Shown here piece after piece: positions 1 to 13,700 of a DNA stretch of 64,000 nt. Within the stretch, counting starts at the first letter, position 1. Each line of letters begins with the position of its first letter. The translations under genes and the position numbers were made by a program. The stretch covers positions 25,197,501 to 25,261,500 of the forward strand of contig AP031355.1 of assembly GCA_037833965.1 (NCBI GenBank), in the 5' to 3' direction. Under the pieces are notes generated by a model. The model had not been told where the DNA came from. It saw only the letters and a list, made by a program, of their open reading frames with translations, and did no database searches. Source of the stretch: Marchantia polymorpha subsp. ruderalis (taxonomy: Eukaryota > Streptophyta > Marchantiopsida > Marchantiales > Marchantiaceae).

Positions 1-950
1 GGAAGAATTTTTTAAGCTCTCGAGGCAACGTTGGAATTGGGTTCCAATTTTTGCACAATTCGTCACGCAAAGAAAGAAAGGTACACAGAGACTCTCAGGC
101 AGTCGTTCAGTCCTTCCTTGAGTATGCAGGCATCACAGATCACGCAGCTCCGTCCGTCGGTGTGGGCTGCGAGAAGCTTTGACGGCAGGGGTGGTTGAGA
201 AGTGAGGAAACTACAGTCGCGCCGCAGAGGCAGAGAGAGAGAGAGAGCGAGCGAGGAGAGTTGACTTGATGGAATCAGAGAAGAAGAGTGGGGATTGAAA
301 TGGAGGCGCTGGAGCAGAGACAGAATGTGCGAGCACTGTGTCTGGATCCCGAGAGCAGCAGCCCATCGAGAGAGTGTGATCCGAGCTGCTGAGCTCATGC
401 ACCGGGCTCAAGAGTGAGAGTGCGAGCGAGCACGCAGTCAACCGGATAAGTCGGGAGTCGCTCAGATTCTGTCCACAGTTCCGGATGAAGAAGACGACCT
501 GAGCCCTATTGTTGCTGCGTGGTGGGACCGGGTGACCGGCACGGATCGACCCGAGGCGGGCCCCACCGCCTGCCTGCCTTGGCAAGACAAATGATGATCA
601 TCATCTTTACGGCCATGGCAGCAGGAGGCAGTGCGAGCATAATATCCTTCGCGCGATGCTCTCTCCGCTTTCTTTCTCTTTTCGCGATTCAATCGGCTCC
701 GTCTCCGCGCTGGCGCCCGCCCCCTCCCATTTATTGCCCCTCCCTCACTCCTTCCTTCCTTCCTTCTCTCCTCCCTTGCGTCCGTCCACCTTACCATCCG
801 TCCATCCATCCATCCATCCATCTGGACGTCGTCTCCTCTCTGTGGACTGTCCGTCGTGTCCGACGTAGGACAGGACGGATGCTACAGATATTCCGACTGC
901 TAGTCGGGCCGAGACTGTCTCATGTGAATGTCGTTAGATAGAGACGGGCC
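1..950. other. GC-rich, repeat-laden stretch without a supported gene
   Basis: This stretch holds GA-rich runs (about 230-260), CT-rich runs (about 750-780) and a CCAT tetranucleotide run (about 800-820). Open frames occur on both strands, but they are low-complexity and match no family I know. The texture resembles the promoter/5'-leader islands seen elsewhere in this window, for example at 9.2-10.7 kb, so it could be the 5' end of a gene lying to the left. Transcription is not shown by the sequence. Confidence 0.35.
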
Positions 951-2200
951 CAAATAGACATCAACAAAATAAATGAAGGGATTCGGAGTCACTCGAGATT
1001 GAGCAAAAGTGTCAATTATGTTATTTCAATTTCAATTCTCTCATTTAGAATTTAGATATCTGAACTACTAACACAGTGGACGAATAACATCATCCGAATT
1101 ATGGATTTTTCTATATTATAAAGTCAATCACGTCGGATAGTGTGATAGATTTTCTAGCATATGCAACTCCATATAACACAAGTTGAAGTCTAAGTATAAA
1201 CATATTTGCACAATAGACTAACTAAAATAAATATTTTAGCGCATGCTATGGAAAAATTGGAAGGGGAACTAAATGGATGGCAAAACGTTGGTAAGCCCTG
1301 TAGTTTCGTACTGATTTATTATATTATGATTATAAAGAACATACGAAAACAAATTTTTAGATATCGAACGGTCTCCGATCAATATAATTATATATGATGC
1401 AGTATCATCGAAAGTGACTATCATGCTGTACATAGCACTAGCTAGTGATTTAGCGTAATAATATAAGGATATAAAGATTACAATTTTCGATACAGGTTGA
1501 TGATGATCTTCAGTTCATGAGATGAGTTAGGAGATATTTCATGATATATCGAGATGAAAGTTTCCAGGATTCCTCATGGTGGTTCATACTGGAACCGTTT
1601 CTAAATGTCATTTTATGTACATTTTCTGTTTCGTGGCCGGACTTGAGTTCGATGTTGAAAATCCTTTCCTGGGTCCACCCTTTCCAATATTGCACTAATT
1701 ATAGCAAGATCTCTCCATCTCGTGACTCAACATAACAGGGCAGTACATGTACAGTTTAGGGGTTGGGGGTCTACAGAACTACAGTCTGCGCTGTCCAAGT
1801 ATTTATGATCGTGAAGGCAATTTCAAAAGATGTCTAGCTTTCAAACTTTGACAAGTTTCTTTTGTTGACGAGGATGTACTCGAGTTTCTCGATCCACAGT
1901 CACAGATCGATCAGTTCATACTTCTTCTCAAGTAATAGACGAGGTAAGAACGTATCAGATGAATAGAGAGAAAACCGAAAGGAGAATTGTTGTTTGGATT
2001 CTGTCATGGATTTCGTTTCGACCAATTTCGAGCGTGAAACTGTTTGGTCCATTCGTGGGATGTCGCATCATCAGCAACGGAGGAGCATGTCCAGTTAATC
2101 CAGGAAATGAACTCGGAACCTTGTTCGAAAACGACATCACGTCAAAGCGTCCAGCAGACCCGAAGAGGATGCCCAGCGCTCTAAGTAGAGAGAGACCTTC
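951..2200. other. Intergenic, nothing recognised
   Basis: AT-richer sequence with only short open frames of about 60 codons. No protein family, RNA gene or notable repeat is visible. Confidence 0.5.
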
Positions 2201-4350
2201 GCTCAAGAGGTATGATCCTCTCCACTGAGGTGATGAGCTCAGGTACGATCGATCGATCGATCCATGGAGCAATGTGCTGCAGAGGGCGGGTTGTTTAACG
2301 AGGTGGCCCACTTCTTCGACCCCGTTCTGGCCATGGGGGTACGTCACGACGGCAGGTCCCGCCGGGATTTTCTACGTGAACCTCGCGTCCCGCATGTACC
2401 GGCCGGCCGGCATTGCGGGCGGGCGATCGGGCGGACGGGCGGACGGCTGGTCACGGATATCAGATGGAGGTCTGTTGCGTCCCGGACATGCTAGAGCCAT
2501 ATCATACCGGCAGTGTCTGTTCGGCTGCTATTAACTCCGTAGGTAAGGACTTTCTCCCACGGTGCACGAATGAATCTCGCGCCGTCCTTAATTCCGAGCC
2601 AGATTCGACCGCAATGCTACCTGGAGCACGATTCTTGGCATATTAAATCCGACGAGGATATTCAGCCCCCACCGTCGATTCCCTGCGTGTCTCACACGGG
2701 CCGTCGATGGACCCGACGCGTATTTCCACTCGTAAATGGGCGAGCGAGTCCGGTCTCACGAACGAAATTAATGAACTGCGCGGTTGGCTCCCCAAGCGGA
2801 TTCTTCCCGGTCCTGGTAACCGGACCGCGCTGGTGTTGCGATAATCTCCTGAATCTCGTCGCCGAGGGATTATCGTGTGTAGGAACGGCTACTCCGACGC
2901 TGCGAATGCCTGCCGAACTCGCCGTCGATCTGGCCTGCGAATCGGATCGGGAGACTCTCCCCGATCCGACGGGGAGGGATGGAGTCTTACTGCGTGTGTC
3001 GTTCGGCGTCGGCTCGGAGCGACATCTCCCGCCTTTACATCCGCAGGTCGGTGTTTGTTCTCTAGCGCGGGCAAAAGGCGGGAGCCAGAGCCAGAAGGCA
3101 GACGTCGTACGACGGAGCAGGAGGCGGGAGAATAGCGACTCCGTAGTATAAGGGACGGATGAGAGTCCTAGAGTCGAGGGGCGGATCTGCATGAGCACGA
3201 AGTCCTCCAGAGTTCACGGCCCCCGCCGCCATCGTCCCCCCCACGTCACCTCACCCGTTCTGTTCACGGCTGGGCCGGGTCGGGTCGGGCCGGAGGCGAG
3301 CGCGGGCGGTCCTCCGTAAAGGCGATCACGTGGTGCAGACACTGGAGCGCCTGGCGCGCCTGGGGGCTTACAGACGCTCCAGCCCAATGCAATAGTTCTC
3401 GAGGTCTAGCGGGGCCGCGTATTCCTCCTGCTCTTCGTGTCTATCCGAGCCGTAGCTCTTCCCCCCCGCAGGCCGGCCGCAGGAATGAAGTCGCACACGC
3501 CACTCTCTCTGCGACGAAGAAGGAAGGCCCGAGGACGACGAGAGCTAGGGGGACGAACGTACGTAGCGCAGCGCAGGTGGCGGTGGTCGAAGAACAGTAT
3601 CGTCGCCTGTAAAGGGAAGGGGGGGCACAGTGGAGGCATGGACGATTGTGGCTGAGCTTTGTGGCGCTGCTGGTAGTTGGGAATCCGGATCACTGTGTGG
3701 GATGGGGGGGAAGAGGTGACTGGTCAAATGGAGAGACTTTCCGCCCTCGCATGGGGAGGCCGGCAAAGCTGAGGACGACGAGTAGCAGTGGCAGCAGCAG
3801 CAGCTTTGGAGGAGGGTTGTAGCTGCGAGCCCATAGAGAGGATAGAGTTTGGGAAGTGCCAAGGTAGCGGTGGGAGGCATAGTAATAAATCGCTGGCGGG
3901 CTGGCAGCCATTCTAGTTTTGGTGTGGGTGGATGGATGGATGGATAGATAGATGGGTCGATCGAAACCTCACACACAAACAAGGCAGCGACTGTTGTTTT
4001 TGTTGTTGTTGTTGTGTGTTGTGTTGTGTAGTGTTGTGTGGCTTCTCGATCCACCAGCTCCCTCACATGGCAGCAGTTGTACTCAGTGGTCTGTGCAGTG
4101 CAGTGCTGTAAAGTACCAGGTCCTGCTGTAGCACCACCACCACCACCTGCGCAAGCCTCTCTTCTCCTCTCCTGCCGATAGTTGGCTGGACATCCTCCTT
4201 TCCTTGAGCCTTGTTACCTTTAACCCTCGGTACAGTACTCGAGAGCCATGGGTAGAGAGAGAGAGAGACCAGGATATTGTCACGAATCATCTGCCTTCAG
4301 CTCTCCTTCCTATACTCCGATGGCACAGATGGCACAGATGGCCAGCTTCT
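2201..4350. other. GC-rich segment, possible leader or noncoding transcript
   Basis: Base composition rises sharply here. The segment includes GATC repeats near 2250, a GATG/GATA run near 3930-3955, GTT/GTGTT runs near 4000-4035 and CAC triplets near 4135-4147. Frames of up to 193 codons overlap on both strands, as expected by chance in GC-rich DNA, and none matches a family I recognise. A promoter or long leader is possible. I see no coding gene. Confidence 0.35.
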
Positions 4351-7300
4351 TCTTCGAAGAGGCCGTGGACAGTGAGTTCCTCAACGTTTTGTCGCATGTC
4401 TGTGGGAATCGACAAAAGGATGAACACACCCGAGGTCGAGGTAAAGTGTGGGTATTATATTATACGAGGGATATGAATGATCAAGCGAGTTAATGTAGTT
4501 GAGCGATCGAAGGTCCTGAAGAGATTCATTATTCCAAGTGTGGTTTTTTAATTCATTACGAATTTACTATCGCCTGCACTGATTGATCGAAACGTGCAAC
4601 CGTGTTCTTTTGCCCTCATCATCTTCACTTTGCCTTTCTGTGAGTCTTTTCCAACTCACGATCATTCATCAGCGTCATAAAAGTGCCCGATCCTTGGGTG
4701 CAAAGGAAGACCCGGGGGGGCCAACGAAGCCCAAACTATGAGCTCACAGTCTATGAGAATTAGCTTTTCAAGATTCTATCGAATTGAGCTTTTCACCACA
4801 TGATTGCTAACGATACAAATCACAATGCGCCTATGATCGTGCCGTTTTTCAATATGGACAAATAAAACACTGTTTTTGGCTGGAAGGATCTTTCATTGCC
4901 ACAACAGTAAGACCGATCTGGTTCTCTCTTCCTATGAATGTATCGGTTTCTCCAAGAGAAAGGGGCTGGCTTAGGATCTGTAGGCAGTAGACCCACCTTG
5001 CATGCTGACATTGCAAACCCTCCAGGCTGAATCCGAATATGTCCTTCGAAGCATTCTCGAGATATTGTCCACATGCGTTAGATCAGTCTTGAAAAGTGAT
5101 TCAAAGACAACGAAAGCAGACAAGAAAGTACCCTCATCAGGCACCACCACACTCGTGCTAAAGACCATGAACTGAGGTAATAGAAGGGTCAGATACGTTA
5201 CTTAGCTAGTTGTACTTAATTCGTCCTTACACAAGTGATGATACTTGAGGTATAACCAGTTCAGAAGTCTGTATATATATATATATATATATATTGTAGA
5301 ATCAAAACTTCGAATGAAGAAGACGGATGAAGGGCTTGGGTCTTCACCCTCCCTACCTCAATCTGCAGGACTTACCAAACACTGACTTCAGAGGATTTTG
5401 ATTTCTGTTATGTTCGCGGGTGGAGTAACTTAGTTCTCATGTTTGACAAAGTGATTGGTCTGATGAGTCGATCTACCCACGACAAGATGCAGAGAATAGA
5501 AAATAGGTCTACGTCGTGTTTGAAGGGCATGGTTTTGGATAGTACTTTGCACTACAAAGCTGAGTAGTGCTCATATTAGTGAAGAATATACGGATTGACC
5601 ACCCGTTCATATATTTACATTTTAAAGTATGCACTCGCACCCTTACCCAAAGAACGAAGATATCATTCCTCTTAATATCAGTCTCGCCAACTGTAAAAAC
5701 TTCCACAGGAATTCCAGCAGTCTAGTACTCAATACAAGGAATCGTACCAGTCAATGAATTATTGCGCAAAAAGCAGTTCTTCTTGTTCGGCATTGTGGTC
5801 GTCTAGTGGGAGTTTCCCTCGCGGCTTACTCAACTATGGGCTACACGAGGACGAGGAATATGACCATGGCTTTCAGGTTTGAACCATAAAGCACCAAATG
5901 CAAAAGGCGTCACTTTGGAAGTTTTTGCATGAGGTATACACTTATGGCCTCTGAATCTTGTAGTTGACCGAGATTGCTTAAGTTGAGTATATAGTATACG
6001 AGGTCTGTTATGTAGCTTGTAAAGTAGTTCTGGGGACTTGAGAATGAATGGTGAGCTTAGTAATGCGGCAAAAAGATCTTGCGCTCCATGAATCAAGTCG
6101 TACATGGATGAACACAAAACTTCAAGATGGGCCTAGGCCCCGAATAGGTCATATTGCATCAAACATATCATTGGGATCTAAATGAAGAATTACATGTGTG
6201 TTTCTTTTCTTCCTGCATCTCGAGGCGAAAATGTTGAAGGTGACTTTGAAGAGAAGATTGACAAAGCTTGTATGTTCTGAAATGCCTCTCGGTTTACATC
6301 GTGGGTTTCTGAATGTAATAGAAGTTCGGCTTTAATTCAACAAGACTTGAATCAATTGCATAGCAGCCAGATAATTTTGAGGTAATGTTGCCAGAATATA
6401 AGCTTGAAGGGAGTTCATATTATCTAGACTCGTGGAAACGATGGCTGTAGGCTGGCTGTAGGCGTTTTAGGTATTAAGACAGAACGTGGCACCGAGCATA
6501 TAGCCCAAAGGATGGGAAGACCCCAATACATGTTTTTAGTGCAGCTCAACGTAGCATAAAACAGCTCAATCGTGTGAATCTCACGGTAAATTTCGAAACA
6601 ATTTGAAACACAAGCAGTTCATTCGAGAACAAGAACAAAGCAGGTTATCATAGAGATAACATGCAGGTTTAGGTAATGGAGTTTTGGTGAGAACAGTCAA
6701 GTTAGACCTGAGGCAGGTGACTTCTATCTGCATCGCATGCATGTTTGGGGCGACCTTAGACTTCCAGTACATCTACTATTGCTCCACCTTGCTTTAAAGG
6801 AGAAAATGCCATAGTTTGATACTGTCCAGAGAGAAGGGTGAGTTATAAGCTGGGAAAAGCTTGATCCGTTTTCTTTTGACGTCGTACCTGTCATGTGAAT
6901 ATCGAAACAGCTTGTACATACAGTAGACCAGAATTGTAAAGATTAGATGGATAAAAGAAAGCAACAAAGAACAATCTCAAACCGTTTCAGGACTGTCTCC
7001 CACGAGGATTTTATTTTCAATATAAAAAGCCAGTGTGGTCCTAAAGGCCAACAGATGTGTAAGTAAGGTTTGTCTCGAGTCAGAGTGAGTAACGGAAAGT
7101 ACAGTTCCGTCACTCGGACGTTAACGGTACTCGTGATCCCCTCCATACGGGGGAACATATGGAAGCTTTGGAAGATAAACGCTTCTCGGAAGAGGAAGCG
7201 TTTTCTCAAGCATTCAAAGGTTTTTGCGACGTTCGAGACGACCCGGCCACCAGGCCTTGCGACTTCCTGTGGAGGAGCATCAGGCCAATCCCCACTTGAG

Positions 7301-9100
7301 CCATTTTACAAAGGGACTTTGCAGCCCAACAGTGAAATTCTCTTTCTCATGATTGTACCGTCTGAGTCTCCTCCCCCACACAATCCCCTCACCTGTGGTT
7401 GATCTGGCAGTCTCTTTCCCAAGCCTCGTGCTGGATGGATATATTGAGGTGTAGAGTGAGACCCATGAAGGATGGAGGCTCTAGCTTGTTTGCTAGTTTT
7501 TGGTCGGGCCGGTGAAGCATCTGCATACGGAATGTTACCTCAGGGTGGTTGAGTGAGCTGCTCGTTGAGAGAGGAGAAGCATATGCATTCATCCTGCACA
7601 TATTTCATGCACATGGTAGTAGAAGTAGTAGTAGTTGTTGTTGCTGCTGTGAGAATCACGCAAAATCTTGGACTGTTCGAGTTGACAGGTTCATGAGGTT
7701 GAAAATCATAGACCCACTTTTCCTGCTGCACCTCGTCAATGGTAAATGATTGCCTTGTGTGGGAGCAACAACTCCATGCAGATGATGGAACCTTCCCCGT
7801 GCACTTTGTTGAACAAAATGTTCTCCTGAATATCGAATCTCTCTCACTGTTTTCGTGCTCACCTCCGAGTCAATGCCCAACAGATTTGGAGCCAAAAATC
7901 CACTTCGTGTGTCGATCTTAAATAAGCATCGAGGTCATGCCCACCATTCATCCCTTAAACCGTCTCCGGATTTTACGATTAATTTGAATTTGAATATTCA
8001 AGCAATCTAATTTAAGTCTACATGGCCTCCAGATTTGTAAAATGGTTGCTCTCATGAGCTCGACCCTTGAACCAGATGGAAGCTCGATCTGCAGCCAAAG
8101 TGTCCGGAATTTGAATCCAATTAGCTCGTGATCAGATTTAGAAGCCCGCCCTCTTTCCTTTAAAGCCGCTGCAACAAAAACCTCAACTAGCAAAACATGG
8201 CTGTGATCTGTCTATCCATTTGTGGCTAGTGACGCACTCTCCACAATCATGTTCGACAACGCACTAATTTTGGCACTTTGCTGCTGGGCTGGGATGCACT
8301 GGAATTATGGTGAACAACGGATCTCCACTGTTGTGCTACCGATGGATGGGGTTTATACCCAAATCCTTGAGCTAAACACTCACGAAAACAATATTATAAC
8401 GACAACTTAAATGGACGAAGGCTTGTGCAGAAGTGAAAATGAAAACTATTTTTCGGAATGTCGGGATTGCAGGAGAAAGATGCCGAGTCGCTTTCGTTCG
8501 TTTGACCACAGCTGCAAAGAGTTACAGTTCGGTGTGACTCGTGAACTGACACTTCGAGCGCATAAATGATTTACTTTCCATACGTTGATGTATTGCTCAG
8601 CTCCACTTGCACTCCTGAGAATGAGCCTGCAATTTTTACCCCAAAGTGGCTAGCTCGCTGGCTGGCGACCACCGCTACTCGGAGGGCCAGGAGATTTGCT
8701 CGCGAGGTAGAATCAGTCAAACTTCATTGTCGTGACATGTAATGCAAGTCTCTCGGTCGTCCCCGTCCCATAGAATCCAGTTCGACAATGCCGGCTCCAA
8801 TTTGGCCCCGACAAGTCATTCGATCTCGTCCCACTATGTCAACCAAGTGTGAGTCGCATCCGGTCCATGAGCAAGTACACTACAGCCTCTCGTAATGTGC
8901 TCCGCTGCCCTCATCATCATGCCCAATTCTAAGCTCCAGATGCTTATACAAACAACTCTTCCCTCCCACTGGCGGAGCATCGATCAATCGAGCAACCTCA
9001 ACCTCCTCCTCTCGCCAGTCCAAATAAAATACAACTTCTTGCACCACATGTATAATCAGCTCTATTCAGAAATCGCGGTTTTTCAACGTCGACAGAACTT
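4351..9100. other. Intergenic, nothing recognised apart from a TA microsatellite
   Basis: About 4.7 kb without a recognisable exon on either strand. The only clear simple sequence is an alternating TA run near 5273-5294. Scattered frames of 60-124 codons lack family features and are not reported as genes. Confidence 0.5.
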
Positions 9101-10716
9101 TCAGACAACCATTTCCCGAAGCCCTTCACGGACCGAAGTTGCAACCTTGAACAGCTTTGAAAAAACCGGCCGTAGTGAGGGAGGGGGGAAGAGGAGACGT
9201 GCGACCCAAAGGTTCAAGACGGAAGGTACGTACGGTACGGGACCCAGATGGTGGACGGCCGAACAGTAGTCAGCCGGTCAGCCGGTCAGCCGGTGAAGCT
9301 GGCGGAGGAGAGATAAATTAGCGACGGCGGGGGAAGAAGACGGAAGAAGAAGAGAGAGCAGACGGCCCCAGAGTTGGAGGTGGCCGGAAAAGCGGAGAGG
9401 GGGAAGCTCCGAAGAGGAAAGAAAGGCGAGGGAAATCGCCAGCGTAAACGTGTCGGAAGGGAAAAGGGCCGAAAAACGAGGCGGGCAGGGCGCGACGACG
9501 ACGACGCTCGCGAATGACGTCGCGCGTGGCCCTACCAGTCGCGGCGCAGTCCCCAGACCCCAGACTCGTCCCTGGCGCAGCAGAGCTCGCCCCCAAGGCA
9601 AGGCAAGGCAAGGCAAGGCGAGTCAAGTAGGAGGAGCGCCGGGCGAGAGCAAGAGCGAGCGGGGGCCGAGAGGAGGAGCAGACGAGCAGCAGAGCAGAAG
9701 AGCAGGGCAGGAGGGGGCGGGGCAGGGCAGGGCGTTCAGCGCAGCGCAGCGCGGCAGGGGCCCAGACAGACGCCAGAGCCCAGACAGCCGGACAGACGGC
9801 CAGACGGCCAGACAGACAGACAGACAGAGCTTTACCCGTTCCTCTCCCCCCCTCTCCCTGCCTTCCCTCCTTTCCCTCCCCCGCTTCTGGCTCGAGCATT
9901 TGCATTTGCATTTGCATGGAGTCGTGAATGAGGCGAGGTGTGGCTGCCCGCCCGACGAAAGAAAGAACGAAGCAGACTCGCAGGCTGGCGCCGTTGCGTC
10001 GGTGTTTCTGAGAGCAGAAAAGAGGAGGAGGAGGAGGAGTAGCTAGGCGCAGGGAAGGGAAGGGAAGGGAAACGGAAGGTCGTCGATGCGGGACGGACTG
10101 ACTGACTGACTGACTGACTGCTGCATCATCGCTGCGGGTCGGTGGTGGTTGTTGTTGGTTCGATCGGAGTCGCGAGTTTTGAGGTTTGCGTTCGGAGCAG
10201 GGGCGGGGGCGAGTGTTGTTTTCTGTGCGGATTGCTGCTGCTGCCTATTTCGCGGAGATTTGTGTTGCTTGTGGCGGCGAGGGGAGGCCTTGTGCAGTGT
10301 GTGGAATGCGGGCGACGAGATCGGGCGCGAGTCGATGAGCGAGCGGCGGAGGTCGGGAGTGGAGTTTCGGATGTAGCCGATTTTGGTGGCGGGAGAGAGA
10401 GCAAGAGAGAGAGAGAGAGAGAGAGTGCGAAGAGTGAGTGGGCAATGACGGGAGTGGAGATGGAGGAGTGGGACGAGGACGTGCGGGGCGCGAGGAGGGC
10501 TGGGGCCAGTGTCGGGAAGAGTGCTTGCGCTTGCGGCGTTGCGTCTCTCGTGGTCTGTGGAGGAGGAGAAGCAATGCAGCCGCTGCGGGTGAACTAGGAC
10601 TCGCGCTCGCGGGCATTGATTGGCTGTGTGTGGTCTGGCGCTCACAGGTTTGTTAATGGGTTATGAGTCACGACCACTTCGTCAGATTATGCTCTGATCT
10701 TGAGCGAGGCTCTACA
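9101..10716 (+). promoter_or_regulatory. GC-rich promoter and 5' leader of the CIP7-like gene
   Basis: A 1.6-kb GC-rich block ends at the start codon of the CIP7-like gene. It contains GGCAA repeats (9598-9620), CAGA repeats (about 9805-9830), three tandem ATTTGC units (about 9898-9916), ACTG repeats (about 10097-10121) and a GA run (about 10396-10427). Several upstream ATGs are present. A possible leader intron runs from a GTGAGT near 10432 to a CACAG near 10649. Long open frames on both strands here are composition artefacts. The transcription start cannot be placed. Confidence 0.5.
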
Positions 10717-13700
10717 ATGAGGTCCGAGACGCGCCTAGATTTCGCCGTTTTCCAGCTCACGCCAACACGGACAAGGTGGGACATCGCTGCATCGCCCTGT
10801 TTGATCTCCCCCCCTTCGCACTTCACTCCGCCATGCGTTTGCCTCGAGCTCGAGCTCGACTCGACTCGAGACCGACATTCGTTCCATTGTCGCTCGCCTC
10901 TGCCGCAGTCGTCTCTCCATGCTCACAGCATTGTCCGTCGCCGTCGAGCGGCGCGGTTCTGGTTCTGCCGAGCCAATTCACTGTCCTGCCTCGCGCAGTG
11001 CATTCATTCTTCAGGCGCTCTGTGGATGCTGTCTGAGCTGCACGAGGCCAGTCTCGTCTGCTGCTGCTTCCGTTCCTCGCGATAACCGCCTGGACATTGT
11101 GTGGAGAATGTATCGGTTCAATTCTCGCAGGCCCGACGAGGACTGCAGTGAAGCTGTCAGTCGTCGCGTCGTACGTGCTTGCAGCTCGTCGCCTGGCCCT
11201 CGCGCACAGATAGGGTTCCTAATGCCTGTGTTGCCGTGGCTTGCAGGTGTGAGCTCCTGGTTTCAGCTGGAGGTGTGACGGAGAAGCTTGCTTCAGGTCT
11301 ACTGAAGCCGTTTTTAGCACATTTGAAAGCAGCAGAAGAGGAGATTGAGAGAGGAGGATACTCCATAAAGTTGGTGCCCTTCTTCGCCGATTCATCGACC
11401 GTCCATGGGGCGGATTGGTTCACCAAAGGCACCATTGAGAGGTGCGACTAATTTTTGTGTACGGGCGTGGCCTTGAGCCGTCGTCGGCCTCTGTTTGTTT
11501 ACCACGGCTAATCCAACATGCTTTAGCTCATAGTGGCTTCGTCGTATCACCGACCTCTCCATCGCTGTGAGCGAGGACCATTTCTGTGATATGAAACCTC
11601 TTGGCATGGCCTCGGGGGACGCAATTTTCTGCTAATAGAGAACCGATCAGATGTAGCCACATTGCATTGCACGGGCGCATGTCCTCGGATTTCTTCTCAG
11701 GACATGTGAGCGAGCTTCAGTTGTAGTCTCTTCCGTACAGGAGACCAGTCGATGCAGATTACTACATACTCGGTTTTCAGGCTGTGCCGTACCGATAAGG
11801 AGGGCAGAGTATGACGTGTGAATGCGTTGTCTGCGCTCCATTCTTATTTTTTATTCATTCTTCGTGCAATGTCTCACGTCACGATATGATGATTCCTCAT
11901 CGAAGGTAATAGGGCAACCTGGAGTGAAATCCAAGCTGGATGTGTCACTGACATGTATTTATTTGCTCTTTTCACAGATTCGTTCGCTTCGTCAGCACAC
12001 CCGAGGTGCTCGAACGGGTCAGTTCCGTCGAGGCGGAGCTCGTTCAGATTGAGGAAGCGATTAGCGTTCAAGCCAATGAGGCACGGGTAATGCACCCTCA
12101 AAACCATTTCTAGACGCCATATCCCGAAAGCTGCATCTGTACCACCACACTATCTGATCCTTCTTCTTAGTCTCACCTTCTATTCTCGTGCAGCTGCTAA
12201 CGGTGACGTTTTATGTGGTACGGCAGGTCGATGAGCAGTACCTCAGAACTTCTCCTGCCACACCTCCCCAAGGTAAGAGTGGGAAGCTTACTCCTCAGTA
12301 GTCCACTAATTTGCGCTTCCATTCATTTTCGACCAATTTTCCTTGGGCTCCACCATTCTGTCTCGGCCATCCTGCCGCAGCGTGTCTTCAACATGTCTTA
12401 AAGAACCCGTACATCTAACTCTGAACGAAGACCATGAGAGCCATGCAATTCCTTAGACCCGATTCATGGTCTAGCGTAGAGTACAAGGATGCCGTTCTGC
12501 CGATTTCTGAGACATATACTTGACAGGATGCAATCTTCTAGACATGGCTACACTTGTGATGGCGAATGTAAATTGCACATCAGACAACGTAGACATCAGG
12601 ATGCTTGTTGTGGATCTGGAGATCGAGCTGTCTGGAATGCCGAACTCAAGCAATTGGATCGATGTAGAGAAGATGTCGCATCCAGCAGTAAAGCGCCTTT
12701 GACATTGAAGTTGTCCAATCATTTACTGTTACACATTCGCATTCATTCGTTCCATCCTCCCACTCAAAGTACCTCGAGGATCAGTAATCCACGACAATTC
12801 CTTGCCCCTGATCTGCTCCTGACCGGATAATGTCCTTTCTATTGTCTTTCTCCCGCAAGGGCTTCCGATCTTTAGTCGTTATCCAAAATGGGGTATCCCC
12901 TCTCAGAGAATGGGCGGATGTAGCGTATTTGATTCTTGGCCATCTATTAATCAATTTCGCTCGAGGTACAAAAAACTTTGTGTAGATCCCTTACATACGA
13001 AGCTCGCTCCAAGCATTCGGATTCATTGAAATCATGTCTTTCGAATCTCGATCGTCGTACGGAGATGCCTATTCGATGTATTCTTGGTAATGTGCTCTGA
13101 ACTCTACCAATGTAGGTTCAATCAAAGGAGCTTTTCCAATCGTTGTTTTCCGTGGACTGCAGGTGGCTTCATGGTGCAGGGATTCAATATCGAGAAAGGC
13201 GGCTTTTCAACCAAGGTATTAAACTGGAGTTATGTAATTCTAATACGTGTTTGATTGAAGGTCAAGCTATTGCAAATTCACTCTAGCAATTGAGCAGTGT
13301 ACAAGTTCCTCCAAATAATACTCGTCTTCTTGTATGATTGCCACCCGTGCTGAGCTATCTCCGCAGTAATTAACTTTGGCTTCTCCATTCAGTCGAGGCG
13401 CAACTCCATGGACGGTGCCGACATCACGGGAGGAGACAGCTCGAAGTACCTATCAACCTTCTTGATTATTTGTCATGTTTTCTAGATCACACCGCGGATT
13501 ATCTCTAGATCTGACCATGATGTTGACAGATTGCGAGATGGTATACACACATAGAATTCTGTCGATTGTTTAGAGCCTCTTGAATTTGCACGTGCACCTG
13601 AGGTTAACTTCTCAAAAATGTTACTGGATTCTACCAAAGTTGACTAAGTGCATCTTGTGTTCAGGTGGCGTCTACTCCGAGCCATGGATGCACGCCGACT

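Noticed and set aside
9278-10656. Many overlapping 70-200 codon frames on both strands in the GC-rich block
   Set aside because: Low-complexity, composition-driven frames in the leader of the CIP7-like gene, with no family features.
10663-10716. Upstream in-frame ATG for the CIP7-like protein
   Set aside because: Adds 18 residues absent from the family; the conserved FQLTPTRTR block sits at the usual distance from the ATG at 10717.
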